Assembly (NCBI GenBank): GCA_016194865.1
Contig: JACQAT010000015.1
Location: 1 to 64,000 of the forward strand
Direction: 5' to 3'
Length of the DNA: 64,000 nucleotides
Source: Chloroflexota bacterium
Lineage (GTDB): Bacteria > Chloroflexota > Limnocylindria > P2-11E
Of the stretch, positions 14,840-24,324 are shown piece after piece. The first letter of the stretch is position 1. Each line of letters starts with the position of its first letter. The position numbers and the translations under genes are program-made. The notes under the pieces were generated by a model. It had not been told where the DNA came from and searched no databases. It saw only the letters and a list, made by a program, of their open reading frames with translations.

Positions 14840-15314
14840 CGGAGTCGCCCTCGGACTGTTCGCGGGAGTCGCCTTCGGTGGCGACATTCGCCGTCTGGCG
14901 CGCCTCGAGCTGCGCTGGACTCCCGTCCTCTTCGGCGCGCTGGCGATCCGGCTCGTGGGGCTCTTCGTTCCGTTCTCGCTCTGGCTCTATGTCGCCGCGC
15001 TGCTCGCGACGGCCGCCGCCGCCGCGCTCAACCGGCACCTCCCTGGCGCGCTCCTCATCGCGGCAGGCTCGCTGCTCAATGCCGTCGTCGTCGTCCTGAA
15101 CGGCGGAATGCCCATCGACCCGCGCGCCGCGGAGGCGGCGTCGCTCACGTATCCGACTGATGGCTTACATGTCCCCCTGGGCGCTCGCGCGCTGCTGCCA
15201 TTCCTGACCGACGTCATCCCGGTGCCGATCGTTCGTGGCGTGTACAGCGTGGGCGATGTGCTGATCGCGATCGGCGGCTTCTGGCTTCCGTTCGCCTGGC
15301 TGCGCCGAACGTGA
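14829..15314 (+). CDS. DUF5317 family membrane protein
   Basis: About 161 residues from ATG 14829 (a GTG at 14805 is an alternative, deeper inside the HD-GYP gene). Four or five hydrophobic segments surround the family signature VLNGGMPIDPRAAEAA. DUF5317 proteins are small multi-pass membrane proteins of unknown function found mainly in Chloroflexota and Firmicutes, often next to HD-domain signalling proteins, as here. The gene overlaps the preceding HD-GYP gene and its stop overlaps the GTG of the MFS transporter (GTGA), so the three are translated as a unit. Confidence 0.75.
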   Translation: MLVSGVALGLFAGVAFGGDIRRLARLELRWTPVLFGALAIRLVGLFVPFSLWLYVAALLATAAAAALNRHLPGALLIAAGSLLNAVVVVLNGGMPIDPRAAEAASLTYPTDGLHVPLGARALLPFLTDVIPVPIVRGVYSVGDVLIAIGGFWLPFAWLRRT

Positions 15315-16537
15315 GCGCCCAGGCCGGGGCGCTCGCCACGCTTCGCTCGCCGACCTTCGCCACGTTCTGGCTCGCGCAGGCGATCAGCCGCTTCGGCGAC
15401 CCGATCACGCTCATCGCGCTCGCCGCCGCGAGCTTCCGGCTCACGGGCTCGGCGTTCGTGACGAGCCTCGCCGTGCTCGTCGCGACCGTGCCGCAGGCGA
15501 CCTTCGGCTTCTTCGGCGGCGCGATCGCGGATGCGCTCGGCCATCGCCGCGCGATGGTCGCGTGCGACCTGCTTCGCGCGGGGTTGATCGCGCTCGTGCC
15601 GACCGCGCTCGACCCCGATCTTCCGCTCGCGCTCCCCTATGGACTTGTCGTGGCCGCCGCCGTCTGCGCCGCCGTCTTCAATCCGGCGCGCCTCGCGCTC
15701 GTGCCGGCGATCACGCCGCCGGAGCGCCTCGCCGCGAGCAACGCGGTCGTCTTCGCGACGGATCGGACGGTCGAGATCCTCGGCGCGCTCGCCGCCGGGC
15801 TGCTCGTGGCCGTCGTCGGTGACAACGCGTTCTACGTCGATGCGCTCACCTTCGCGATCTCGGCCCTGCTGCTCACACGGCTCTCGGTCCGCGAGAGCGC
15901 ACCGCGACCGCTGTCATTCACGCGCACCTGGCGCGACGCGATGGCCGGCATCGATTTCATCCGACGCTCGACCGTGCTCTCGACGAATACGGCGTTCTCG
16001 CTGCTCGCGCAGCTCTCGATGCCCGTCTTCAATGGGCTCACGCCGGTGCTCGTGTTCCGGCGGTTCGCGGATCTCGATGCCGACATCGGCGCGGCGCAAT
16101 TTGGCGAAGCGGAAGCGGCGTTCGCGGTCGGCGCGGTGGCGGGAGGCCTGTTGCTACCGCGTCTGCTCGGCCGTGTGCGCAAGGGGCGTCTCGTGATCGG
16201 CGGGCTCGCGCTGTTCGGTCTGGCCCTCGTGCTCGTCGCGTGGTCGCCGACTTTCGAGCTCTTCCTCGCGCTGCTCATCGTCGCCGGCATCCTCAACGTG
16301 GTGTTCTTCGTGCCGAACGTGACGATCGCCCAGGAGGTCACCCCGCCGGCGCTGCGCGGGCGGGTCTTTGGGGCCCGGCTCAGCCTGCTGAGCCTCTCCT
16401 GGCTGCCTGTGATCATGTTCGGAGGCGCCCTTGCTGACCGCTTTCCGGTGTCCCTGCTGATCGGCGCGGCCGGCGCCTTCACCCTTGTGATCGCGCTGGC
16501 GGCCACGCAGATCTCGGCTATCAGTGAGGTCGAATAG
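15311..16537 (+). CDS. Major facilitator superfamily transporter
   Basis: A 408-residue protein with about 12 membrane segments. The A-like loop between segments 2 and 3 reads GGAIADALGHRRAMVACDLLRA, matching G-x-L-x-D-R-x-G-R-R-x-x-x (MFS motif A), and a second copy appears in the second half (GRVRKGRLVIGGLALFG). The type with a long N-terminal LRSPTFATFWLAQAISRFGDPI belongs to the MFS_3 / drug efflux group. Substrate unknown. It starts with GTG 15311, coupled to DUF5317. No terminator is obvious after it; a new promoter follows. Confidence 0.85.
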   Translation: MSAQAGALATLRSPTFATFWLAQAISRFGDPITLIALAAASFRLTGSAFVTSLAVLVATVPQATFGFFGGAIADALGHRRAMVACDLLRAGLIALVPTALDPDLPLALPYGLVVAAAVCAAVFNPARLALVPAITPPERLAASNAVVFATDRTVEILGALAAGLLVAVVGDNAFYVDALTFAISALLLTRLSVRESAPRPLSFTRTWRDAMAGIDFIRRSTVLSTNTAFSLLAQLSMPVFNGLTPVLVFRRFADLDADIGAAQFGEAEAAFAVGAVAGGLLLPRLLGRVRKGRLVIGGLALFGLALVLVAWSPTFELFLALLIVAGILNVVFFVPNVTIAQEVTPPALRGRVFGARLSLLSLSWLPVIMFGGALADRFPVSLLIGAAGAFTLVIALAATQISAISEVE

Positions 16538-16549
16538 CCAACCCTCGAC

Positions 16550-16577
16550 TTGACATGTACGCTCGGCGTCACACAAT
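16550..16577 (+). promoter_or_regulatory. Promoter for the NtrC-type regulator
   Basis: TTGACA (16550-16555), 16-bp spacer, CACAAT (16572-16577). An almost identical pair stands before the MerR gene at 18380-18408. The ATG at 16654 follows a leader of about 70 bases with a GAGAAGGAA ribosome site. Confidence 0.55.
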
Positions 16578-16653
16578 CTCGTCCGCCGAGGCCACACGTG
16601 GGGAGTCCGGGACCGCACAGGGCGAATTCTGAGAAGGAACCGTACAAAGACAG

Positions 16654-18048
<1,395 letters not shown>

Positions 18049-18075
18049 GAGCCGATAGGAATGGGGCGGTAGGGC

Positions 18076-18324
18076 ATGGCGACGCGGAAGGCGGCCGCTA
18101 CGGGCGCGGTCGTCCGGCTCATCGACGCGACGGGATCATCGGCCGCGGGCTGGAAGTCAGCGGTCGCGGACGCCGTGAAGGGCGTCGCGAAGGACGCCCC
18201 GGACCCGATCGGCGTCGAGGTGGTCCGCCAGTGGGCAGACCTCAAGGCGGGGAAGATCGCCACCTATCGTGTGGCCGTCCGTGTCGCCTACCGGCAGCGC
18301 CTTTCATCAAGAACGCTTTCCTGA
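18076..18324 (+). CDS. Dodecin-like flavin-binding protein
   Basis: An 82-residue protein. The core from RLIDATGSSAAGWKSAVADA to AGKIATYRVAVRVAYRQRL follows the dodecin pattern (a beta strand, one helix opened by GTS-S-W/SAVxxAV, then E-V and a G-K-I-x-x-Y-x-V-x-x-x-V-x-F hairpin). Dodecins form hollow 12-mers that store flavins. The N-terminus is about ten residues longer than usual and the last residues differ from the family. The ATG at 18076 has a weak GGGGCGGTAGGG site. It may be co-transcribed with the NtrC-type gene, 27 bp upstream. Confidence 0.65.
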   Translation: MATRKAAATGAVVRLIDATGSSAAGWKSAVADAVKGVAKDAPDPIGVEVVRQWADLKAGKIATYRVAVRVAYRQRLSSRTLS

Positions 18325-18331
18325 TCCGAAA

Positions 18332-18348
18332 TCGGCCGCCCTGGCCGA
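18332..18348 (+). terminator. Weak terminator-like hairpin after dodecin gene
   Basis: TCGGCC (18332-18337) and GGCCGA (18343-18348) form a perfect 6-bp stem with a 5-base loop, eight bases after the dodecin stop. There is no T-run, so termination is uncertain. Confidence 0.3.
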
Positions 18349-18379
18349 CCGTCACAGAATGGGCCACCTGTAACGTTCC

Positions 18380-18408
18380 TTGACACGCGGGCGGCCCCTC
18401 GACACAAT
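18380..18408 (+). promoter_or_regulatory. Promoter for the MerR-family gene
   Basis: TTGACA (18380-18385), 17-bp spacer, CACAAT (18403-18408). It has the same boxes as the promoter at 16550-16577, so these are probably recognised by the same housekeeping sigma factor. The start codon GTG 18447 follows an AGGAAG ribosome site. Confidence 0.6.
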
Positions 18409-18446
18409 CGCCCCCTCACCGCGCCAAGCCAGGGGGAGCACAGGAA

Positions 18447-19031
18447 GTGGCCGAGCAGGAAGGGCGGGACATCCTCGCCCGGGTCCTCGTCGCGAACGAT
18501 GGAGAGGTGATCTCGCGGCTGCGGCTTTCGGCCGCGGAGGCCGCGCGCGTCTGCAACGTGACCCCCCGGCAGCTCATCTACTGGACGAAAAAGGGCCTCG
18601 TGAAGCCCTCGACCGAGGACGAGCACGACTACGACGTGTTCGCCATGGAGAAGGTCATCCGGATCCGCCAGGCGCTCGAGAAGGGCTACTCGCTCGAGAA
18701 GGCCGCGGCGGTCGTCCAGCGCGACCTCGCGGCGCTCTCGGCCGAGGTCGCCCGCCTCGAGGCGATGGCACCCCAGGAGCTCGAGCATGAGCTTCGCCGC
18801 CGTCTCGAGCGGCTGGAGGAGCAGGTCGCCGCGCTGCGCAGCTCGCTCCCGGCATCGCTGAACATCGCCCGGCTGCGCAGGGCGGTCGTCGAGCTCGGCC
18901 GGCTCGAGAACCAGGGGATGCTCCAGGCCCAGAGCGGCGGCGAGAGCACGAAGACCGCCGTCCTGCGGATCGGGCGTGCGGTCGAGGAGCTCGAGCACCT
19001 CCTGCGCGAGGTCCAGCCCGCCTCGGTCTAG
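18447..19031 (+). CDS. MerR-family transcriptional regulator
   Basis: A 194-residue protein with a winged helix-turn-helix (about residues 23-90): LSAAEAARVCNVTPRQLIYW, then TKKGLVKPS and the VIRIRQALEKGYSLEKAA helix, as in MerR. The rest is a long coiled coil (VQRDLAALSAEVARLEAMA and ERLEEQVAALRSSL) for dimerisation, and a C-terminal segment without metal-binding cysteines, so it is not a classical metal sensor. It starts at GTG 18447 from its own promoter and lies just before murT with 9 bp between, so it could regulate murT-gatD. Confidence 0.8.
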   Translation: MAEQEGRDILARVLVANDGEVISRLRLSAAEAARVCNVTPRQLIYWTKKGLVKPSTEDEHDYDVFAMEKVIRIRQALEKGYSLEKAAAVVQRDLAALSAEVARLEAMAPQELEHELRRRLERLEEQVAALRSSLPASLNIARLRRAVVELGRLENQGMLQAQSGGESTKTAVLRIGRAVEELEHLLREVQPASV

Positions 19032-19040
19032 CGTGCGCTG

Positions 19041-20390
19041 ATGCGCACGACGCTCGCGGTCCTCGCCGCGCGTTTGACCCGCGCACTCCTCGTTGCCGGC
19101 GGTCGTGGCGCGACCGCGCTCCCCGGCGTCGTCGGCCTCGCGATCGACCCCGCGCTCGTGACGCGCCTCTCGCGCTCGCTCCGTCGCGGCGTCGCGTGCG
19201 TCACCGGCACGAATGGCAAGACGACCACGACGCGGATGCTGTCCGACATCGTCCGCGCGGCCGGCTGGACGCCCGTCCACAACCGCAGCGGCTCGAACCT
19301 CGAGCGCGGGCTCGCCGCGGCCCTGGTGAGCGCGCGCGGGGACGTGGGCCTGTTCGAGCTCGATGAGGCATCGGTCCCACGCGTGCTCGCGCGCGTCGCG
19401 CCGCGCGTGCTCGTCGTGACGAACCTGTTCCGCGATCAGCTCGACCGCTACTTCGAGATCGACGCGCTGCAGAAGCGCATCGGGAGCGCGATCGCCGCGC
19501 TGCCAAGCGGTACGACGCTCGTGCTCAACGCCGACGATCCGCTCGTCGCGCACCTGGGCGACAGCCACAGCGGCAAGATGTTCTTCTTCGGCGTCGACGA
19601 CCCGCGCGTCGGCGGCACGACCGCGCAGGCGATCAGCGACGCGACCCGCTGCCCGCGCTGCCGCTCGCCGCTGCGCTACACGCGGGTCGTGCTCGCGCAC
19701 ATCGGCGACTGGCGCTGCCCGTCGTGCGGCTTCGCGCGGCCGGCGCGCGACATCGCCGCGAGCGAGGTCGCGCTCGGTCCGGACGGGAGCACGCTGCGCG
19801 TGAGCGCGATCACCGAGCCGGTGCTCGTGCCGCTCCCCGGCCTGTACAACGCGTACAACGCGCTCGCCGCGCTGGCCGGCGCGCGCGCTCTCGACATCCC
19901 CCTCGCCGACGCCGCGGCGGCGCTCGCGTCGTTCAAGCCCGCGTTCGGACGGCTCGAGCGTGTCCCGGCGGAGGGCCGGACGCTGCGGCTCGTCCTCGTG
20001 AAGAACCCCGCCGGCTTCAACGCGGCCATCGGGGCACTGACGGAGACGGGCCGCCATCCGCGCCTGCTCGCGGCGCTCAGCGACCTCGACGCCGACGGGC
20101 GTGACGTGTCCTGGATCTGGGACGCCGATTTCGAGACGCTCGCGCAGGCGACGACGCACGCGGTCGTCACGGGGCTGCGCGCGCGAGACCTCGCGCTGCG
20201 CTTCAAGTACGCCGGTCTTGAGCTCACGCGCCTCGAGGTGGTCGAGAGCTGGCGCGGCGCGCTCGAGCGCGCGATCGCGCTCACGCCTGTCGGTGAGGAG
20301 CTCGCCGTGATCGCGACCTACACCGCGATGCTCGCGCTGCGGCGCGCGCTCGCGCAGGCCGGCCACGTCGCGCCGTTCTGGGAGGATTGA
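19041..20390 (+). CDS. murT: Lipid II isoglutaminyl synthase, MurT subunit
   Basis: MurT with GatD amidates the alpha-carboxyl of the second-position D-glutamate in lipid II, making D-isoglutamine. It resembles Mur ligases: the ATP loop VTGTNGKTTTTRML spans 54-67 and the central domain includes NRSGSNLERG and LFRDQLDRYFE. The zinc ribbon typical of MurT is at C204-x2-C207 and C226-x2-C229 (CPRCRSP ... CPSCG). The C-terminal DUF1727 region holds the catalytic triad residues and the GatD contact. The 449-residue length is normal. MurT/GatD is found in Gram-positive and Chloroflexota genomes, supporting the assignment of the window. gatD follows after 4 bp. Confidence 0.93.
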   Translation: MRTTLAVLAARLTRALLVAGGRGATALPGVVGLAIDPALVTRLSRSLRRGVACVTGTNGKTTTTRMLSDIVRAAGWTPVHNRSGSNLERGLAAALVSARGDVGLFELDEASVPRVLARVAPRVLVVTNLFRDQLDRYFEIDALQKRIGSAIAALPSGTTLVLNADDPLVAHLGDSHSGKMFFFGVDDPRVGGTTAQAISDATRCPRCRSPLRYTRVVLAHIGDWRCPSCGFARPARDIAASEVALGPDGSTLRVSAITEPVLVPLPGLYNAYNALAALAGARALDIPLADAAAALASFKPAFGRLERVPAEGRTLRLVLVKNPAGFNAAIGALTETGRHPRLLAALSDLDADGRDVSWIWDADFETLAQATTHAVVTGLRARDLALRFKYAGLELTRLEVVESWRGALERAIALTPVGEELAVIATYTAMLALRRALAQAGHVAPFWED

Positions 20391-20394
20391 GGGG

Positions 20395-21120
20395 ATGGAC
20401 CTGCGCATCGCGCACCTCTACCCCGACCTCATGAGCATCTACGGCGACCGTGGCAACGTGATCGCGCTCGAGCAGCGCGCGCGCTGGCGCGGCATCGCCG
20501 TGGAGACACGCGCATACACCGCCGGCGACGCCTTCGACGCGGACTGGCCGGACCTGTGGTTCTTCGGCGGCGGCCAGGACCAGGGGCAGGACGTCGTCGG
20601 CGCCGATCTCCAGGGCCCGAACGGCGGCGCGGTGCGCCGCTCGATCGCGGGCGGCGCGGCCGCGCTGACGATCTGCGGCGGCTACCAGCTCTTCGGCCAC
20701 GAGTACGTGCCCGAGAGCGCGCCGGCGATCCCCGGCCTCGGCGTCATCGACGTGACCACGCGGGCGGGGAAGACGCGCTTCGTCGGGAATTTGGTCGCCG
20801 ACGCCGAGGGCGGCACGCTCGTCGGCTTCGAGAACCACAGCGGCTACACCTACCTCGGCGCGAAGGCGAAGCCGCTCGCGCGCGTGCGCATCGGCCACGG
20901 CAACAACGGCGAGGACGGCACCGAGGGCGCGATCCAGGGTCACCTCATCGGCTGCTACGTGCATGGCTCGCTCTTGCCGAAGAATTCATGGCTCGCCGAT
21001 CTCCTCACGACCTGGGCGCTCGAGCGCCGCCACGGACACCTGGCCCTCACGCCGCTCGACGATGCCGTCGAGACGCGCGCGCGCGACGCCGCGATCGAGG
21101 TGGCGAAGGCGCGGCCCTGA
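20395..21120 (+). CDS. gatD: Lipid II isoglutaminyl synthase, GatD glutaminase subunit
   Basis: GatD is the class I glutaminase partner of MurT, releasing ammonia from glutamine for lipid II amidation. It is a CobB/CobQ-like amidotransferase of 241 residues: FFGGGQDQGQDVV near 57, the nucleophile loop LTICGGYQLFGHEY with C94, GFENHSGYTYLG, and the histidine H190 in GCYVHGSLLPKN. These positions agree closely with the Cys94/His189 pair known in Staphylococcus aureus GatD. Four base pairs separate it from murT. Confidence 0.93.
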   Translation: MDLRIAHLYPDLMSIYGDRGNVIALEQRARWRGIAVETRAYTAGDAFDADWPDLWFFGGGQDQGQDVVGADLQGPNGGAVRRSIAGGAAALTICGGYQLFGHEYVPESAPAIPGLGVIDVTTRAGKTRFVGNLVADAEGGTLVGFENHSGYTYLGAKAKPLARVRIGHGNNGEDGTEGAIQGHLIGCYVHGSLLPKNSWLADLLTTWALERRHGHLALTPLDDAVETRARDAAIEVAKARP

Positions 21121-21133
21121 TGGCCGGCTAGTA

Positions 21134-21173
21134 CCGCGGTCCATACCGGAGGTCCGCTGGGTCGGGACCGCGG
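21134..21173 (+). terminator. Inverted repeat between gatD and the hydrolase gene
   Basis: CCGCGGTCC (21134-21142) and GGACCGCGG (21165-21173) are perfect 9-bp arms with a 22-base loop, 13 bp after the gatD stop. No T-run follows, so it could be a terminator helper, a processing site or a protein-binding dyad. Confidence 0.35.
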
Positions 21174-21194
21174 CGCGCGTTGAGATGGCCCGCG

Positions 21195-22157
21195 ATGCCT
21201 CGGCACGGTCTGTCATGGGCTTCCTGGCTGCTCGGTCTCGTGGTCCTCGTGTCATTCGCGCCCCTCGTCGCGCTCGCGGGCGACGACACGCCGCGCTCGA
21301 CGATCTCGCGTCCGGTCCCGAATGCTCCGAAGCGGGAGCTCATCCTTCTCGTTGGCGGCCTCGATTCGTACGCGAGCGACTCCGCGTGGGATCCCGTGAT
21401 CGCCCGCTTCTCCGGCGACCCGCGCTACGAGGTCCGCCGCTTCGGCGCGCTCGAGGAGCATCCGTACCGGACCAACGGCTCGGTCGAGGCGAATGCGCGG
21501 GAGCTGGTCTCGGAGATCCGCGACCTCTCGCCGCGATACAGCGCGATCCACATGATCAGTCACTCGATGGGCGGGCCGGTGGTCGACCGCGCGTTCGCGA
21601 ACGGGCTGTCGCGCTCCGATGGCGTACGCACGTACGTCGCGCTGTCCGCTCCGCACAGCGGATCCACGAGCGCCAGGGTCGCGGAGGCGCTCGTCGTCGC
21701 GTCCGGCGATGCGCGGCCCGAGGTCCACGCGCTGTGGTCGTGGGCGCACGATCCGCACAGCGACGCCGTGCGCGAGCTCGCCCATCTGAAGGCTGCGGAG
21801 CCGCCGAACGGTGTCACGCGTCTCGATCTGCGACTCGCGACCGATGCGGTCGTGCTCCACGACGACGCCCGAGCGCCCGGCGTCGACTCCCGGACCCTGC
21901 TGCCGCGCCGCGCCGGCGAGGTGATCGAGGGGCACGGCACGATCCTCAGCGATCCGCGCGCGCTCGACCTGGCGAAGCGGACGATCGCGACCGGTGTGCC
22001 GCCGAAGGACGACCGTGGGCTGCTGTTGACGGTCGCGGCGCGCGTCGTCGACGCGCTCGTCGCGCAATACGCGCTCGCGATGTGCCTCTGCCTGGCGGTG
22101 CTGACCCTGTACTGCGCTCGTTCCCTTCGCCCCTGGCGTCCGCTGCTGCGCCGTTGA
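21195..22157 (+). CDS. Secreted or membrane-anchored alpha/beta hydrolase, lipase-like
   Basis: About 320 residues from ATG 21195 (a TTG at 21180 is possible). A signal-anchor segment at the N-terminus (SWLLGLVVLVSFAPLVALAG) is followed by a hydrolase fold: LILLVGGLDSYAS for the oxyanion strand and the nucleophile elbow MISHSMGGP, a G/S-x-S-x-G motif as in triacylglycerol lipases and PGAP1-like esterases. A second hydrophobic segment near the C-terminus (LAMCLCLAVLTLY) could anchor it. The substrate is unknown. Its stop overlaps the TTG of the TadE gene, placing it in the same operon as the first Tad locus. Confidence 0.65.
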   Translation: MPRHGLSWASWLLGLVVLVSFAPLVALAGDDTPRSTISRPVPNAPKRELILLVGGLDSYASDSAWDPVIARFSGDPRYEVRRFGALEEHPYRTNGSVEANARELVSEIRDLSPRYSAIHMISHSMGGPVVDRAFANGLSRSDGVRTYVALSAPHSGSTSARVAEALVVASGDARPEVHALWSWAHDPHSDAVRELAHLKAAEPPNGVTRLDLRLATDAVVLHDDARAPGVDSRTLLPRRAGEVIEGHGTILSDPRALDLAKRTIATGVPPKDDRGLLLTVAARVVDALVAQYALAMCLCLAVLTLYCARSLRPWRPLLRR

Positions 22158-22546
22158 GCGAGCGCGGCCAGGCGCTCATCGAATTCGCCCTCGTCCTGCC
22201 GCTGCTGCTCGTGCTCGCGCTCGGCATCGTCGAGCTGACTGAGATCGGCATCGCGCGACTGACGCTCGAGCACGCGGCAGCGGAGGCGGCGCGCACCGGA
22301 GCGCTCACGAACGACGATCTGCTGATCCGCGAGACGGTCAGCGGTGCGACCTCGCCGCTCGATCCCGCGGCCGTCGCCGTCACGATCGTGCCCCCGGCGG
22401 ACGCGCCTGGTCGCTCCGGCGACCCGCGCGGCACGCTCGTGCGCGTCGATCTCGGCTACGACGTCGCGATCCCGCTGGCGTTCGCCGGCCTGCCGCGCGT
22501 ACACGTTCGAGGGAGCGCCGCGAGACGGATCGAGTGGACGCCATGA
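22154..22546 (+). CDS. TadE-like pilus assembly protein
   Basis: A 130-residue protein starting at TTG 22154, overlapping the preceding stop (TTGA). It begins SERGQALIEFALVLPLLLVL, the classical TadE N-terminus: an RGQA-x-x-E-F-A processing-type site before one hydrophobic segment. TadE proteins are minor pseudopilins of the Flp/Tad pilus, cleaved by the prepilin peptidase and needed for pilus formation. First structural component of the Tad locus at 22154-26485; overlaps the next gene by four bases (ATGA). Confidence 0.82.
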   Translation: MSERGQALIEFALVLPLLLVLALGIVELTEIGIARLTLEHAAAEAARTGALTNDDLLIRETVSGATSPLDPAAVAVTIVPPADAPGRSGDPRGTLVRVDLGYDVAIPLAFAGLPRVHVRGSAARRIEWTP

Positions 22547-22968
22547 AAGACCGGCGCGGCGAGCGCGGTCAGGCGCTGGTGGTGAGCGTCCTCCTGATCG
22601 GGGTCGGCGCGGTCGCCGTGGCCGGCTTGCTGGAGACGCAGAGCCGGCTCCTCGCGCGCGTCCGCCTGGATCGCGCCGGCGAGGCCGCCGCGCAGGCAGC
22701 GGGCGCGGTGGCCGCCGACGAGCAGCTCGCGTTCGTGCGCGGCCGCGCCAAGCCGCCCCTGCCGGACGAGGAGCAGGCCTTCGCGCGCTCCGTGACGGTG
22801 CGCGAGCACGCGCTCACGAGCGCGCAGGAGCTGGCGCGCGCGAACGATGCGCCACCGCCTGACTCCATGGAGGTGCGCGACACGGGCCGGGAGCTCGTCG
22901 TGGAGGTCGCGCTCGGAGGGCGCTCGCATCGCGTGGCCGTCCCGAAGGTACCGTGCTGCCCTCGCTGA
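22543..22968 (+). CDS. TadE/TadG-like pilus-associated protein
   Basis: A 141-residue protein from ATG 22543. It begins MKDRRGERGQALVVSVLLIG, with one hydrophobic segment after an RGQA site, resembling TadG-like (Flp pilus-assembly) N-termini. The remainder is charged, alanine-rich, without the von Willebrand domain of full TadG, and ends in a CC motif. It probably acts as a minor pilin or as a membrane-linked assembly protein. It overlaps the TadE gene and the CpaB-like gene. Confidence 0.6.
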   Translation: MKDRRGERGQALVVSVLLIGVGAVAVAGLLETQSRLLARVRLDRAGEAAAQAAGAVAADEQLAFVRGRAKPPLPDEEQAFARSVTVREHALTSAQELARANDAPPPDSMEVRDTGRELVVEVALGGRSHRVAVPKVPCCPR

Positions 22969-23369
22969 CCACACGAGCCCGGCTCGACCGCGGCCGGCGC
23001 GCGCTGCTCGTCTCCGGCGGGCTTCTCCTCGTCCTCGCGCTGGTGACCGCACGTGTCGGTGCCACCGGGGCACCGCCTGATCGCCCGGCGCTCGCCGAGC
23101 GGCTCGCGCCATCGACCTGGGCCATCGCGGTGCCCACGGCATGGTTCGCGGCTCCGCTCGCCGGGCTGCGGGCGGGGGATCGCGTCGACGTGCTCGCGAT
23201 CAAGCCCGGCGAACGCGCGGTCGGCTCGGCCATCGCGTTCGATCTCGAGGTCATGAGCGCCGACGATCGTCTCGTCGTCCTCGGCGCGGGCGCGACCGAC
23301 GTGACCGCGCTGGCCGTCGCACGCGCGAGCGGTCAGCTGATCGTCCCCCTGCTGCGTTCCGCCAAATGA
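22953..23369 (+). CDS. CpaB/RcpC-like SAF-domain protein
   Basis: A 138-residue protein from GTG 22953, with one N-terminal membrane segment (ALLVSGGLLLVLALVTARVG). The region from AERLAPSTWAIAVPTAWFAA through GDRVDVLAIKPGERAVG matches the core of CpaB, where a SAF-like domain lies outside the membrane and V-D-V-x-A is conserved. CpaB proteins stabilise the outer part of the Tad secretion channel. It is shorter than usual (CpaB is about 250-300 residues), lacking the first half of the SAF domain, so it may be a minimal or divergent form. Confidence 0.6.
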   Translation: MLPSLTTRARLDRGRRALLVSGGLLLVLALVTARVGATGAPPDRPALAERLAPSTWAIAVPTAWFAAPLAGLRAGDRVDVLAIKPGERAVGSAIAFDLEVMSADDRLVVLGAGATDVTALAVARASGQLIVPLLRSAK

Positions 23370-23388
23370 TGCACGTTCGCTTCTCCCA

Positions 23389-24324
23389 ATGACCCGGGTG
23401 GCCTTGTGCGGCGGTCCCGAGCTCGCGCGAGCCGCGTCGATCCTCGACCTTACCGTGGGAGAGCCTTCGCCCGACCTCGTCTTCGTCGATCTGCGCGATC
23501 CGAGCGCGCTCGCGTCCGCGGCCCTGATCCCGCTCTCCGTTCCCCGCATCGTCATCGCCGGGGACGGCCAGCGCGAGCTGGTCAGCGCGCTTGGGATCGC
23601 CGCCGAGCGCGTCGCGGGAGACGCGGAGGCGTCCTCCCTTGGACCGCTCGTGCGCGCGCTCATTCCGGAACGCGTGCGCCCCGCGACGCGCACCGTCGTC
23701 ATCACCGGGATCCGCGGCGGTACCGGCCGCACGTTGCTCGCGACCAATCTCGCCGCGCGGATCGCTCGTCGCCTGCCCGTGTGGCTGGTCGACGCGACGG
23801 GCAGCGGCGCGTGCGGCTGGTGGCTGCGCGTCGAGCCGCACTCATGGAGCGAGCTCGACAGCCTGGGCGCGGAGCTTTCCGCCGAGCAGCTCATGCTCGT
23901 CGCGGCGGCGCCGCTGCCCGACCTTCGCGTCGTCGGTGGCGGTCCACGTGCGCCGCGCGGCGCGACGGTGGGCGCGGTGCTGGATGCGATCGGCACGCTG
24001 GGTGAGGTCGCGATCGTTGACGCGCCCCCGCTCGCGGAACCCTTGAGCCGCACGCTCTGCGCGCGCGCGGACCGCGTCCTGCTCGTGAGCTACGACGACC
24101 CCGCCTCGACCTCCCTGTTGAACGCCGAGGGCCCGGATCCGTCGTGGTGGCTCATCGCCTCGCAGTCCCGCGCCGCGCGCATCGCGGGCGTGTCGCCGTT
24201 CCGCGCGCTGCCGCGCGACGAGCGCGCGGTCGAGCTCGCGATCGGCGCGCGCGATCTCGCCGGCGGCTCCCTCGGTCGCGCGTACGACGATCTCGCCGAG
24301 CTGCTGTCGATCGACGCGTCGTGA
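23389..24324 (+). CDS. CpaE-like P-loop ATPase, divergent
   Basis: A 311-residue protein with a MinD/ParA-type deviant Walker A, ITGIRGGTGRTLLATNLAAR (about 105-124), in which the signature lysine of KGGxGKT is replaced by Arg-Gly-Gly-Thr-Gly-Arg. No clear receiver domain lies ahead of it. CpaE-type ATPases place the Tad machinery at a cell site. The position between CpaB and CpaF in the locus supports that role. A lost lysine and weak Walker B suggest it binds DNA or partners without full ATPase activity (inference). It overlaps the CpaF gene by four bases (GTGA). Confidence 0.6.
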   Translation: MTRVALCGGPELARAASILDLTVGEPSPDLVFVDLRDPSALASAALIPLSVPRIVIAGDGQRELVSALGIAAERVAGDAEASSLGPLVRALIPERVRPATRTVVITGIRGGTGRTLLATNLAARIARRLPVWLVDATGSGACGWWLRVEPHSWSELDSLGAELSAEQLMLVAAAPLPDLRVVGGGPRAPRGATVGAVLDAIGTLGEVAIVDAPPLAEPLSRTLCARADRVLLVSYDDPASTSLLNAEGPDPSWWLIASQSRAARIAGVSPFRALPRDERAVELAIGARDLAGGSLGRAYDDLAELLSIDAS